This document shows, piece by piece, positions 40,901 to 49,094 of a stretch of 58,516 nucleotides of DNA (the first letter of the stretch is position 1; every line of letters begins with the position of its first letter). Source of the DNA: an uncultured Oscillospiraceae bacterium (GTDB taxonomy: Bacteria > Bacillota > Clostridia > Oscillospirales > Acutalibacteraceae); contig UQQZ01000004.1 of assembly GCA_900543305.1 (NCBI GenBank), positions 1 to 58,516 of the forward strand. The letters run 5' to 3'. The notes beneath the pieces are model-generated. The model searched no databases, was not told the DNA's origin, and worked only from the letters and a program-made list of their open reading frames with translations. The position numbers and the translations under genes were made by a program.

Positions 40901-41737
40901 TTATCGCACATGGTCCATGGTGTACATGATATTGCCAAATTTCCCGTCCTTTCGCTGGATGGTGCCGGGAATCCGCTCCTTGGCCAAATACCCTTCCCGT
41001 CCCAGAAATGCCACGGGAATCCTGTCGTCGGTACCTGCCAGAATCTCCCGGCAGCACTGGATGTTGTCCTCCACACAGGACTTGTCCACCGGGGTGGGGC
41101 CGTGAAACAGGTAAAAGGTCTCCCCCTCTCCCAGCCGTTCCTTGAGTTTCAGCAGGGCATCCAGATATTCCCCCACCGTGGCAGAGTGATCCATGAGCAG
41201 CAGGGTGTTGTTGTTGCAGGCGTCCCCGGCAAAGAAATCTCCGGTGGCAGGATCCAGATAGCACAGGGATCCCCGGGTGTGACCCGGCACAGGGAGCACT
41301 TCCAGCACCCTGCCTCCCAGGTCCAGCCGTTCTCCTCCCTCCAGGGGACGGCATTCCACTGGCCCGTCAGGCACAAAGTCCTCAGGACCGGGGAAATCCC
41401 GGGCGCCCATCAGTTCCAATTGGCCCCGCACATAGTTCTGCCGGGTGGACAAGGTTTCCCCCTGCAGCTGGGGCATGTCCAGGGGATGGATCAGGCAGCT
41501 TTCCCATTCGTACACTCCGCCGCAGTGATCCATATGACCGTGGGTCAGGGCCACCTCCACGGGCAAATCCGTCAGCCCCGCTACAAACTCCTTCAACCCC
41601 CGCAGGCCCGTCATGGTGTCGATCAGCAGGGCTTTCTCCTGCCCTTCCACCAGGAAACAGTGGACCCCCGAAAGGTCGGTGATCTCCGTCACCCCATGGG
41701 GATGGGGGACGGCTGTGAAAAATGCTTCCCGTGCCAT
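40901..41737 (-). CDS. metallo-beta-lactamase-fold hydrolase
   Basis: 278 aa from ATG 41737 (GGAGGAG upstream; a promoter lies just beyond, excluding longer readings). Zinc motif THGHMDHCGG (~63-72), then VLPVPGHTRGSLCYLD, GDFFAGDACNNNTLL and LFHGPTPVDKSC. It is of the glyoxalase-II/MBL hydrolase type; substrate unknown. It is divergent from the MATE gene. Confidence 0.88.
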   Translation of the reverse strand: MAREAFFTAVPHPHGVTEITDLSGVHCFLVEGQEKALLIDTMTGLRGLKEFVAGLTDLPVEVALTHGHMDHCGGVYEWESCLIHPLDMPQLQGETLSTRQNYVRGQLELMGARDFPGPEDFVPDGPVECRPLEGGERLDLGGRVLEVLPVPGHTRGSLCYLDPATGDFFAGDACNNNTLLLMDHSATVGEYLDALLKLKERLGEGETFYLFHGPTPVDKSCVEDNIQCCREILAGTDDRIPVAFLGREGYLAKERIPGTIQRKDGKFGNIMYTMDHVR

Positions 41738-41780
41738 CAAACTCCTCCTTTCGCCGTGGCTTCGGCTGCTTTCTATCCTC

Positions 41781-41809
41781 ATTATACCCGTTCCTCTCTC
41801 CCCTCGCAA
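41781..41809 (-). promoter_or_regulatory. promoter of MBL hydrolase
   Basis: Minus strand TTGCGA, 17-nt spacer, TATAAT. Confidence 0.75.
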
Positions 41810-41852
41810 GCGGGGAAATCGCCGGTTCTCTTTCCAAGAATTTAACATCCGC

Positions 41853-41881
41853 TTGACGTGTTTTTGCCAAAAGAGTACAAT
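41853..41881 (+). promoter_or_regulatory. promoter of first MATE gene
   Basis: TTGACG, 17-nt spacer, TACAAT. An in-frame ATG at 41858 lies within the -35, supporting the GTG start at 41921. Confidence 0.82.
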
Positions 41882-41920
41882 AGTCCCAAGAAACGAGTAA
41901 AATTTTTGGGAGGGGTTACT

Positions 41921-43300
41921 GTGCATAAAGCACCGGAAGGACTTTTGTTCAGCCGCCGTGACGTGATTCGCATTATTCTGCCCTTGGTGGCAGAACAGTT
42001 TCTGGCCATGTTTGTGGGAATGGCCGACTCGGTGATGGTGGCCGGGGTGGGCGAGGCAGCCGTGTCTGCCGTATCCCTGGTGGACTCCATCAGCGTGCTG
42101 CTCATCAACCTGTTCGCAGCCCTGGCTACCGGCGGCGCCGTGGTGGCAGGCCAATATTTGGGCGCCCAGAATGTGAAGAAAGCCTGCCGGGTAGCCGATC
42201 AGTTGGTGATTTTGATTTTCCTGATCTCCGCCGTGGTGACAGCCGCCCTGTTCTTCCTGCGGAACCTGCTGCTGAGCACGGTCTTCGGCACCATTACCCA
42301 GGAGGTCATGGGCTACGCCCAAACCTACTTCACCATCACCCTGTTCTCCATTCCCTTTATCGCCCTGTATAACGGAGGCGCGGCCATTTTCCGCACCATG
42401 GCCGACTCACGGACCCCTATGCTCATCTCCTTTTTGATGAACGCTCTGAACATCGGCGGCAATGCCCTGTTGATTTTCGGCTTCCACATGAAGATCGAAG
42501 GGGCGGCCATTCCCACCCTGGTTTCCCGGATGGTGGCGGCGGTGGTGGTGCTTGCCCTGCTCCGCCGGCCCAAGTACCTGCTCCATTTCTCCCGTCCCTT
42601 CTCCTTCCGGCTTCAGCTCCACACCGTGGGGAGAATCTTGGGTATCGGCATTCCCAACGGTGTGGAAAATGCCATGTTCCAGTTCGGCAAGATCATTGTG
42701 GTCAGCCTGATTTCCTCCTTTGGCACCGTGGCCATCACCGCCAATGCTGTGGGCAACGCCATCGGCGTGTTCCAGATTCTGCCCGGCATGGCCATCGGCA
42801 TGGCTTCCGTCCCCATCATCTCCCGGTGCTACGGAGCCGGAGAATCCAAACAGATCCGATACTATGCCACCCGGCTGCTGGCCATGGCTTTCGCTTTCAA
42901 CATTCTCCTGAACCTGGCATTTACCTTGGCTATTCCTCTGTTCCTCCAGCTCTACCAGCTCACGGAAGAAACCAGAAGTTTGGCCACCTGGGTGCTGCTG
43001 TTCAGCGCGGTGGTCAGCTCCTGCCCCTGGCCCTCCGCCTTTATGTTCCCCAATGTATTCCGGGCTACGGGAGACGTAAAGTATACCATGATCGTCAGCG
43101 TGGTTTCCATGTGGATCTTCCGGGTAGGCCTCAGCTACCTGCTGGGCGGCAGCCTGGGGTTGGGACTCCAGGGCGTCTGGTATGGTATGGCCGCCGACTG
43201 GGTATGCCGGAGCGTCTGCTTCATAGCCCGGTATTTCAGCAAGTCCTGGCGGCGCAGAATCTCTGCCCCTGCTCCTGCGGCAACTCCCCAGAAAGCATAA
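41921..43300 (+). CDS. MATE-family efflux transporter
   Basis: 459 aa, GTG start with GGGAGGGG 5 nt upstream. Twelve predicted TM helices in two MatE halves; the first half has ILPLVAEQFLAMFVGMADSVMVAGVGEAAVSAVSLVDS and the second IGIPNGVENAMFQFGKIIVVSLISSFG. It is a Na+/H+-coupled exporter of cationic compounds by family; substrate unknown. Ends with a strong terminator. Confidence 0.93.
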   Translation: MHKAPEGLLFSRRDVIRIILPLVAEQFLAMFVGMADSVMVAGVGEAAVSAVSLVDSISVLLINLFAALATGGAVVAGQYLGAQNVKKACRVADQLVILIFLISAVVTAALFFLRNLLLSTVFGTITQEVMGYAQTYFTITLFSIPFIALYNGGAAIFRTMADSRTPMLISFLMNALNIGGNALLIFGFHMKIEGAAIPTLVSRMVAAVVVLALLRRPKYLLHFSRPFSFRLQLHTVGRILGIGIPNGVENAMFQFGKIIVVSLISSFGTVAITANAVGNAIGVFQILPGMAIGMASVPIISRCYGAGESKQIRYYATRLLAMAFAFNILLNLAFTLAIPLFLQLYQLTEETRSLATWVLLFSAVVSSCPWPSAFMFPNVFRATGDVKYTMIVSVVSMWIFRVGLSYLLGGSLGLGLQGVWYGMAADWVCRSVCFIARYFSKSWRRRISAPAPAATPQKA

Positions 43301-43352
43301 CCCCTTGACGTTTTCTCGTTGGGGTAGAAGCGTTATCCCTATCACCGGCAAA

Positions 43353-43406
43353 AACCGGCGCCTTGGATCCCCGTTTTGGGGCTTTCCAAGACGCCGGTTT
43401 CGTTTT
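43353..43406 (+). terminator. terminator of MATE gene
   Basis: Long stem AACCGGCGcCTTGGA / TCCAAGaCGCCGGTT followed by TTCGTTTT. Confidence 0.85.
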
Positions 43407-43434
43407 GGGGAGGGTTCCATTCCGGGCCTCCCCA

Positions 43435-43605
43435 TCACTCCTCTTTCTTTCCCTTTTTCCGCTTGCGGACACACTCGGTCAACAGGTACTCAATCTGCCC
43501 GTTGATGGAACGAAAATCGTCCTCCGCCCAGGCGGCCAGCTCTTTCCACAGGCTGGGGGAGATCCGCAGCAGAATTTGCTTTTTGTCTTTTTCCCTCTGC
43601 TCCAT
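43435..43605 (-). CDS. 56-aa ribbon-helix-helix (Arc-like) protein
   Basis: Reads MEQREKDKKQILLRISPSL, then WKELAAWAEDDFRSINGQI, and ends with a basic tail (KRKKGKKEE). The ILLRISP strand and helix pair are Arc/RHH-like, so DNA binding is likely. It starts 5 nt after the SPFH stop without a clear ribosome site, pointing to coupling with the SPFH gene, a pairing common in Firmicutes. Confidence 0.85.
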   Translation of the reverse strand: MEQREKDKKQILLRISPSLWKELAAWAEDDFRSINGQIEYLLTECVRKRKKGKKEE

Positions 43606-43610
43606 GGCAA

Positions 43611-44606
43611 TCAATAGAGGGACCCGCTGTTGACTACGGGTTGGGCATCCTTATTTCCGCAAAGGACCACCAGCAAGTTGCTGACCATGGCAGCCTTCCG
43701 CTCTTCGTCCAGCTCCACAATCTGGTTCTCTCCCAGCTGAGCCAGAGCCATTTCCACCATGCCCACAGCTCCTTCCACAATCTTCTTCCGGGCCGCCACA
43801 ATGGCTTCCGCCTGCTGGCGCTGAAGCATGGCAGCGGCAATTTCCGGAGCGTAGGACAGGTGGGTGATCCGCACCTCCAGCACTTCCAGGCCCGCTATGG
43901 CCACCCGGTCCTGGAGATCCTGCTTCATCATGTCGGCAATCTCCTGGCTGCTGCCCCGGAGGGTCTTCTCGTTGCTGCTGTTTTCCTCCAGCAGGTCGTA
44001 GGGGTACATCCGGGCAATGTTCCGGGTGGCGGAATCGCACTGGGTGGACAGGAAGGTCCGGTAGTTCTGCACGTTGAACACCGCCTTGGTGGTGTCCACA
44101 ATCCGCCAGATCACAATGGTCCCGATGATGATGGGATTGCCCCGCTCGTCGTTGACGGTCTGCTTCTCGTTGTTCAGGGTCATGGTCTTCAAAGAAATCT
44201 TCCGGCTGCCCCCCAGGCTCACGCTGGTGGAGCCGTTAACGGTGGTCATGGAGGCGGGAGATGCTCCGGGATTGATCCCCTCACAGAAGGGGTTCACCCA
44301 GAAAAAACCGTCCTTTTTCAAGGTTCCGTGATACTTGCCGAACAGGGTGAATACCAATGCCTCGTTGGGATTGAGTATCTTCAGCCCCGCCATAAGGAAA
44401 AAGTCCAGCACCAGCACCAGAACTCCCAAAACCAGCAGCGTTACCATTCCGGGCACATTGGTCCCAGACAGAAACACCGGACCGCACACCAAAGCGGCTA
44501 TGCTTGCCACCAACAGCAACAACACCACAAACAACATGGCAAAGCCGTTCAGGGTCTTCACCGGTTTTTCGGTGTACCGATTGACCAGTTTCTCTTGGTT
44601 TTCCAT
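43611..44606 (-). CDS. SPFH/band 7 (stomatin-like) membrane protein
   Basis: 331 aa. Two TM helices (~22-44, 52-74), then the SPFH domain (LKILNPNEALVFTLFGKYHGT, DGFFWVNPF, GNPIIIGTIVIWRIVDTTKAVFNVQNY) and an Ala/Glu-rich coiled-coil (IAAAMLQRQQAEAIVAARKKIVEGA). These proteins scaffold membrane microdomains. Ribosome site GGAGGGG. Confidence 0.95.
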   Translation of the reverse strand: MENQEKLVNRYTEKPVKTLNGFAMLFVVLLLLVASIAALVCGPVFLSGTNVPGMVTLLVLGVLVLVLDFFLMAGLKILNPNEALVFTLFGKYHGTLKKDGFFWVNPFCEGINPGASPASMTTVNGSTSVSLGGSRKISLKTMTLNNEKQTVNDERGNPIIIGTIVIWRIVDTTKAVFNVQNYRTFLSTQCDSATRNIARMYPYDLLEENSSNEKTLRGSSQEIADMMKQDLQDRVAIAGLEVLEVRITHLSYAPEIAAAMLQRQQAEAIVAARKKIVEGAVGMVEMALAQLGENQIVELDEERKAAMVSNLLVVLCGNKDAQPVVNSGSLY

Positions 44607-44642
44607 GAAACAACCCCTCCTTTGGGATTTTGATTTGATATC

Positions 44643-44671
44643 ATTATAATATCAATACAAAATCAAGTCAA
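44643..44671 (-). promoter_or_regulatory. promoter of SPFH-RHH operon
   Basis: TTGACT, 17-nt spacer, TATAAT on the minus strand. Confidence 0.85.
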
Positions 44672-44682
44672 TGCCTTTTCCG

Positions 44683-44718
44683 CAAAAAAAGCCGCCCTCT
44701 GGCTTGGCCAAAGGACGG
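44683..44718 (-). terminator. terminator of isochorismatase-like gene
   Basis: CCGtCCTtTGGC / GCCAgAGGgCGG stem with TTTTTTT on the minus strand. Confidence 0.88.
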
Positions 44719-44744
44719 TTCATCTTCCCGAAAGAGGAATATTT

Positions 44745-45290
44745 TTATTTTTCCCCGTTTTGAATTTCCACCTGGCAGGCTGCCATGGCATCCAGGGCCC
44801 GTTGGTGGCTCTCAGGGGTGACTCCCGCGCAGCAGGAAGCATCCACGGTGATCTTGGTTTCCGGCAAAAATGCCTTGAGCAGCAAGGCGTTGGAGATCAC
44901 GCAGATATCCGTGCACAATCCCACCAGGCAGATTTCTTCCACCCCTCCGTCGTAACGATCCCGGGCCCGGAGTACATCTCCCAAACCCCTGCTGCCGAAG
45001 GTGTCCTTCTCCAGGGGTGTGCTGCGGCGCACCTCTTCCACCGGCTCCGCCAGCTGCCATCCCCAGGTGCCCCGAATACAGTGCTTCACCGGAAGCAGCC
45101 GACCTTCCTGGGTGTCCAGGTAATCCTCCCCATGGGTGTCCTGGGTAAAGTATACGTCTCCCGGAAATTCCCGGATTTTTTCCACCACCTTGGGTACAAT
45201 GGCCTGGGCCTCCGGCGTGCCCAAAGCTCCGGACACAAAATCGTTTTGCAGGTCCACCACAACCAGGACCTTGTTCTTCTTCCCTTCCAC
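44745..45290 (-). CDS. isochorismatase-family hydrolase (nicotinamidase-like)
   Basis: 181 aa, GTG start (AAGGAGG 8 nt upstream). Catalytic triad residues are visible: Asp in VVVDLQNDF, Lys in PLEKDTFGS and Cys in LVGLCTDICV. The metal-binding Asp/His motif appears as FTQDTHGEDYLDTQEG with HCIRGTWGW. Nicotinamidase (NAD salvage) is the best guess; other amide substrates are possible. Confidence 0.88.
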   Translation of the reverse strand: MEGKKNKVLVVVDLQNDFVSGALGTPEAQAIVPKVVEKIREFPGDVYFTQDTHGEDYLDTQEGRLLPVKHCIRGTWGWQLAEPVEEVRRSTPLEKDTFGSRGLGDVLRARDRYDGGVEEICLVGLCTDICVISNALLLKAFLPETKITVDASCCAGVTPESHQRALDAMAACQVEIQNGEK

Positions 45291-45353
45291 AGAAAACGCC
45301 TCCTTACAAAGGTTCCCAAAAACGGCACAATTTCCCCAGGCCGTTTCTTCTTT

Positions 45354-46007
45354 TCACGAAGCCAACCGAAGACAGAGCCGCTCCAGTTCTTCCACGGTGG
45401 GCACCAGATAGTCGGCTCCAGCGGCCTCCAGCTCTCCCGGCGGGGCGTAGCCGTAGCCCACTCCCACGCACTGAATCCCCTGAACTTTGGCTCCCAGCAC
45501 ATCGTGCTTCCGGTCGCCGATCATCAGCACCTGGTCCTTGGGGGGATTCCCCAAAAATTCCAGCACCGCGGCGATCACCTGGGCCTTATCCGTGCGGGTG
45601 CCGTCCAGCTCCGCTCCCACCACCTGGGAAAACAAGGGCAGGATCCCGTTCATCTCCAGGATCTTCCGGGCAAAAACCTGAGGCTTGGAGGTGGCAAGAC
45701 ACACCTGCCCCACTTGGGACAACCGCTCCAAACACTCCGGGATCCCCGGGTACAGATGGTTTTCCAGAACCCCTTTCACATGGTACCGCTCCCGGTATTT
45801 TTTCACGGCTTCCAAGGCCTGCTCCCGGGAAAATCCATAAAACTCCATAAAGGACTGGTCCAAAGGCGGACCCACAAAACGCCGGAGATTTTCCTGGGAT
45901 TCCCCGTGAATTCCAAAGGCATCCAGGGCGTACTGGGCAGAACGGAAAATGCCTTCCCCGTTATCCGCCACCGTTCCGTCCAAGTCAAAGAGAAAGTACT
46001 GTTTCAT
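45354..46007 (-). CDS. HAD-superfamily phosphatase (PGPase/5'-nucleotidase-like)
   Basis: 217 aa. Motif I FLFDLDGTVAD, motif II VCLATSKPQ, motif III Lys in TRTDKAQVI and motif IV LMIGDRKHDVLGA are all intact; a helical cap of the phosphoglycolate-phosphatase type lies between I and II. It dephosphorylates a small metabolite, identity unknown. Ribosome site AGGAGG. Confidence 0.93.
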   Translation of the reverse strand: MKQYFLFDLDGTVADNGEGIFRSAQYALDAFGIHGESQENLRRFVGPPLDQSFMEFYGFSREQALEAVKKYRERYHVKGVLENHLYPGIPECLERLSQVGQVCLATSKPQVFARKILEMNGILPLFSQVVGAELDGTRTDKAQVIAAVLEFLGNPPKDQVLMIGDRKHDVLGAKVQGIQCVGVGYGYAPPGELEAAGADYLVPTVEELERLCLRLAS

Positions 46008-46031
46008 GGGTTCCTCCTAGGATTTTCTCTG

Positions 46032-47012
46032 TCATCTGCGGCCTGCACCGCCACCGCGGCTGCCGCCTCCGCCATGGAAGCCACCTCCGCCGCCTCGGGA
46101 GCCTCCTCCAAAGCCGCCGCCTCCACCTCCGTGGAAGCCGCCAAATCCACCGCCGCCTCTGGGAGGACGGGGACCAAATCCGCCGGGGGGCGGGGGCGGA
46201 CGCCATCCCCCTCTGCGCCGGGAGCTGCCCAGCAGATTTCCCAGGAACAGCCCGGACCAGAAGCCGCCTCCACCGCCGCCTCCGCCTCGGGGGCCGCCTC
46301 TGCCCCCCATGCCGCGGATGAGGGAGAACAGCAACACGAACACCACAACCACGATCAGGATTCGGAACACATTTCCAAAGAGGCCTTGCAGGAACCACCG
46401 GAACCGATCCCCCAGAGAGGGCTCGTACTGGTAGTAGGAATCGTCATTGTAGTTGGGTTCCTGGTTGGACGTATATTCGTCGCTGTAGTTGGCGTAGTAG
46501 GTCTCCATGTCGGACAGGGCGGCCTGGAAAAGCTTCCGGACCCCCGCGTCGTAATCCTTGGCGTCAAAATCCGGCTCCAGGTACTGGTTCAGCATATCCT
46601 GAAGCTTGGCGCCGTCAAAATAATCCTCGATGCCGTACCCAGGCTGGGCATAATAGTTATCCTCCCCGATGGCCAGGAGCAGCAACAGCCCGTTGTTCCG
46701 TTCCACGGAGCCAATGCCCCAGGAATTGAACAGGGTATAGGCGTAGTCGTCGATGGATTCCCCATCCAGAAAATCCACCGCCACCACCACTATCTGGGCG
46801 CCGGTTTCCTCAAAGAGCTTCTGGTTCTCCGAAATGATCTCCTGCTCCGTCTCCTGAGACAGAACATCGGCGCTGTCCAGTACATACTGGTTTTCCGGCC
46901 GGTCGGGCACCCGGGCCCACACCGGCAGGGCTAACGCCACGGCAAGCACCAGGGAAATCCCCAGGGCCACCATCCTTTTTCCACACTTTTTCACAGGGCT
47001 TCCCACCTTCAT
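46032..47012 (-). CDS. TPM-domain membrane protein with Gly-rich tail
   Basis: 326 aa from ATG 47012 (AAGGAGG upstream). Signal peptide ~1-34, extracytoplasmic TPM domain (VLDSADVLSQETEQEIISENQKL, AQIVVVAVDFLDGESIDDYA, NNGLLLLLAIGEDNYYAQPGYGIEDYF), TM ~205-225, then Arg/Gly/Phe repeats to the end. It forms a block with LemA, TelA and XpaC-like genes in the same direction, an envelope-stress type of cluster. Confidence 0.9.
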   Translation of the reverse strand: MKVGSPVKKCGKRMVALGISLVLAVALALPVWARVPDRPENQYVLDSADVLSQETEQEIISENQKLFEETGAQIVVVAVDFLDGESIDDYAYTLFNSWGIGSVERNNGLLLLLAIGEDNYYAQPGYGIEDYFDGAKLQDMLNQYLEPDFDAKDYDAGVRKLFQAALSDMETYYANYSDEYTSNQEPNYNDDSYYQYEPSLGDRFRWFLQGLFGNVFRILIVVVVFVLLFSLIRGMGGRGGPRGGGGGGGGFWSGLFLGNLLGSSRRRGGWRPPPPPGGFGPRPPRGGGGFGGFHGGGGGGFGGGSRGGGGGFHGGGGSRGGGAGRR

Positions 47013-47034
47013 GGGGAGGCCTCCTTTCCCAATA

Positions 47035-47592
47035 TCAGGCATTTTCATCGAAGGTGGCCAAAGGCTTCACATCGGCCACATACCGCAAAAAATTCACTGG
47101 AAACTTCTCCAGCCGGGCGTTGAACTCCCGGGCGTCCTCGTTGTAGCTGGAGCGCTGGATCTTGTCCTGCTCCGACTCCATCTGGGCAATGAGCTCATCC
47201 GGGTATTTGGCGTCCTCCTGGGAAAGCTCCGTGTTCTTCAATTCCTCATAGAGGGCCTGAGCAGCCTGTCCCATCAAAAGGTTGGCTTCCGCTTCCTCCG
47301 CGAAATCATCATAGGAATTTTGAGACAGTCGCACGGCATATTCCAGGTCGTCAATCTTTTCCGAAAGCTGGGGATTGGCCTCCTTGTACCGTCTGGCCAC
47401 TGTTATCAGGTTGTTAGCCGCCCCTTCCCGCGTCTCAATCCCCTCGTAGATAGCATACCCTGTCTTGTCGTAATAATAGGTGAGCTCCGCTTCTTCCCGC
47501 AAAGCTGACAGGGAATGGTGCACGCCCAGGGGGATCGCCAGGAGGATCAGCACCACCATGACACAGATCCCAACTAAATTTCTCTTTTTCAA
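47035..47592 (-). CDS. lemA: LemA-family membrane protein
   Basis: 185 aa from a probable TTG at 47592 (GGAGG 10 nt upstream); a longer reading to 47640 has no ribosome site. One TM (NLVGICVMVVLILLAIPLGV), then a helical LemA-like extracytoplasmic domain (EGIETREGAANNLITVARRYK, YNEDAREFNARLEKFPVNFL). It overlaps no coding of its TPM neighbour when the ATG at 47012 is used. Confidence 0.85.
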   Translation of the reverse strand: MKKRNLVGICVMVVLILLAIPLGVHHSLSALREEAELTYYYDKTGYAIYEGIETREGAANNLITVARRYKEANPQLSEKIDDLEYAVRLSQNSYDDFAEEAEANLLMGQAAQALYEELKNTELSQEDAKYPDELIAQMESEQDKIQRSSYNEDAREFNARLEKFPVNFLRYVADVKPLATFDENA

Positions 47593-47671
47593 TGGTTCCA
47601 AACCTCCCTCCGAATGGAAAAAGCTGCCTCCCGCCCCCAATGGGCGACGGGGGACAGCCTCTCATGCTTTC

Positions 47672-48853
47672 TCAGGTGTGAATGTCCAGCAGCTTTTGTT
47701 TCAGTTCTCCCTCCAGCCGGCCGATCTCCGCTTCCGCGGCACGGCGCCGGGCTCTGCCTTCGTCCTGGATCTTTACTACCTCGTCCAGGGTCTGGATCAA
47801 GGACTGGTTGGTCTGCCGCAGGGTTTCCATATCCACCACGCCCCGCTCAGATTCCCGGGCGGTTTCGATGGTGCTCATCTTCAGCCGTTCGGCGTTCTTC
47901 CGCAGCAGCTCGTTGGTCATATTGGAAACTTCCCGCTGAGCCTTGACCGCCTGCTCCGAATGGGCCAATCCCAGAGCCAGCACCATCTGGCTCTTCCACA
48001 GAGGAATGGTGTTCACCAAAGTGGACTGGATCTTGTCGGACATGAGTTTATCGTTGTTCTGCACCAGCCGGATCTGGGGTGACATCTGCACGCTGACCAT
48101 CCGGGTCAGCTCCAGGTCGTGGAGCTTTTTCTCAAAGTTGTCGCACTGCTGGGCGTAGTCATTGGCCGCCTGGGCATCCTCCGCCAAACCCGTTTGCCGG
48201 GCCTTGTTTTGCAGGTTGACCAAGGTGGTGGCCCGCTCCTTTTGCAGCTTCTTTTTCCCGGCGATAATGTACATGGACAGTTCCTTGTGATAGGAAAGGT
48301 TCATCTCATAGAGCTTGTCCAGCATGACAATGTCCTTCAGCAGCTGGACCTGGTGGGCCTCCAGAGCGCCTGCGATCTTGTTCACATTCTGCTCCGCGCT
48401 GTCATACCGTGCTTTCATGGCGGTGATCTTATTCCCTGTATTTTTGAAGAATCCGAAGAATCCCTTTTTCTCCTCTTCCTGAAGGTCAAATCCCTTCAGC
48501 TCCACCACCAGGTTGGAAATCTGCTCCCCCACTTCTCCCAAATCCTTGGTGCGCACATTGTTCAGGGTGGTATCCGAGAAGGAAGCGATTTTCTTCTGGG
48601 CAGCCGAACCGTACTGGAGCACCAAGGTGGAATTGGTCAGATCGATCTTTTCCGCAAAATCGTCTACCACCTTCCGCTCTTCCGGAGACAGAACACTTTC
48701 GTCCAACGAGGAAATCTCCTCCTCCTTGGGCTTTTGGGAAGCGGGCGCCTCCTCCGGGGTCAAGGTCAGGCTGGGGGTCTCCACCCCTTCCAGCGTAAGG
48801 GAAGGGGTCTGGGGCTCCTGGGCTTCCAGGGTCAATTTCATCTCGTCGGGCAT
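47672..48853 (-). CDS. telA: TelA-family (toxic anion resistance) protein
   Basis: 393 aa, soluble, mostly helical. TelA signature stretches include NSTLVLQYGSAAQKKIASFSDTTLNNVRTKDLG, SVQMSPQIRLVQNNDKLMSDKIQSTLVNTIPLWKSQMVLALG and a C-terminal coiled coil. Linked to tellurite or antibiotic stress tolerance in other bacteria; molecular role unclear. Ribosome site AGGAGG. Confidence 0.93.
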   Translation of the reverse strand: MPDEMKLTLEAQEPQTPSLTLEGVETPSLTLTPEEAPASQKPKEEEISSLDESVLSPEERKVVDDFAEKIDLTNSTLVLQYGSAAQKKIASFSDTTLNNVRTKDLGEVGEQISNLVVELKGFDLQEEEKKGFFGFFKNTGNKITAMKARYDSAEQNVNKIAGALEAHQVQLLKDIVMLDKLYEMNLSYHKELSMYIIAGKKKLQKERATTLVNLQNKARQTGLAEDAQAANDYAQQCDNFEKKLHDLELTRMVSVQMSPQIRLVQNNDKLMSDKIQSTLVNTIPLWKSQMVLALGLAHSEQAVKAQREVSNMTNELLRKNAERLKMSTIETARESERGVVDMETLRQTNQSLIQTLDEVVKIQDEGRARRRAAEAEIGRLEGELKQKLLDIHT

Positions 48854-48859
48854 GGTTCT

Positions 48860-49094
48860 GACCTCCTTGATTGATTCTAAATCGTCGAACAGGAATCGTT
48901 TTCCGGGGCTTGGGCGGGAGAATTCCCGGCTTAGGCGGGGCTTTTCCCGGTTTGCGCGGGATTTGCCCTAGCGCCCTTTGGGCGCGTCCGGACCGCGTTC
49001 CGGGGAGCTTTTTTCCCGCCTGCGCCTTGGGAAAGATCTTGAGGCTTTGCCTCAAACTCCACCAGATTTTTGAAAAAAGCTGGACCAAAAACTT
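48860..49094. other. structured GC-rich intergenic region
   Basis: Between telA and xpaC. It holds three imperfect ~21-nt tandem units (48908-48965) of the form YTTNGGCGGG..TTCCCGG, and hairpins GCGCCC-ttt-GGGCGC (48971-48985) and TTGAGGC-ttt-GCCTCAA (49039-49055). A stem CCAG..TTTTT/AAAAA..CTGG lies at the end. It has no ORF. It looks like a repetitive intergenic element of the host genome rather than a simple terminator. Confidence 0.6.

Noticed and set aside
37981..40929. 982-aa plus-strand ORF
   Set aside because: Fully antisense to the GH38 mannosidase, with no domain signature; a product of GC-rich codon use.
41738..42322. N-terminal extension of the MBL hydrolase
   Set aside because: It runs through the divergent promoter region into the MATE gene; ATG 41737 has a ribosome site and promoter.
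44760..46934. 724-aa plus-strand ORF
   Set aside because: Antisense to three minus-strand genes with catalytic motifs; low-complexity translation.
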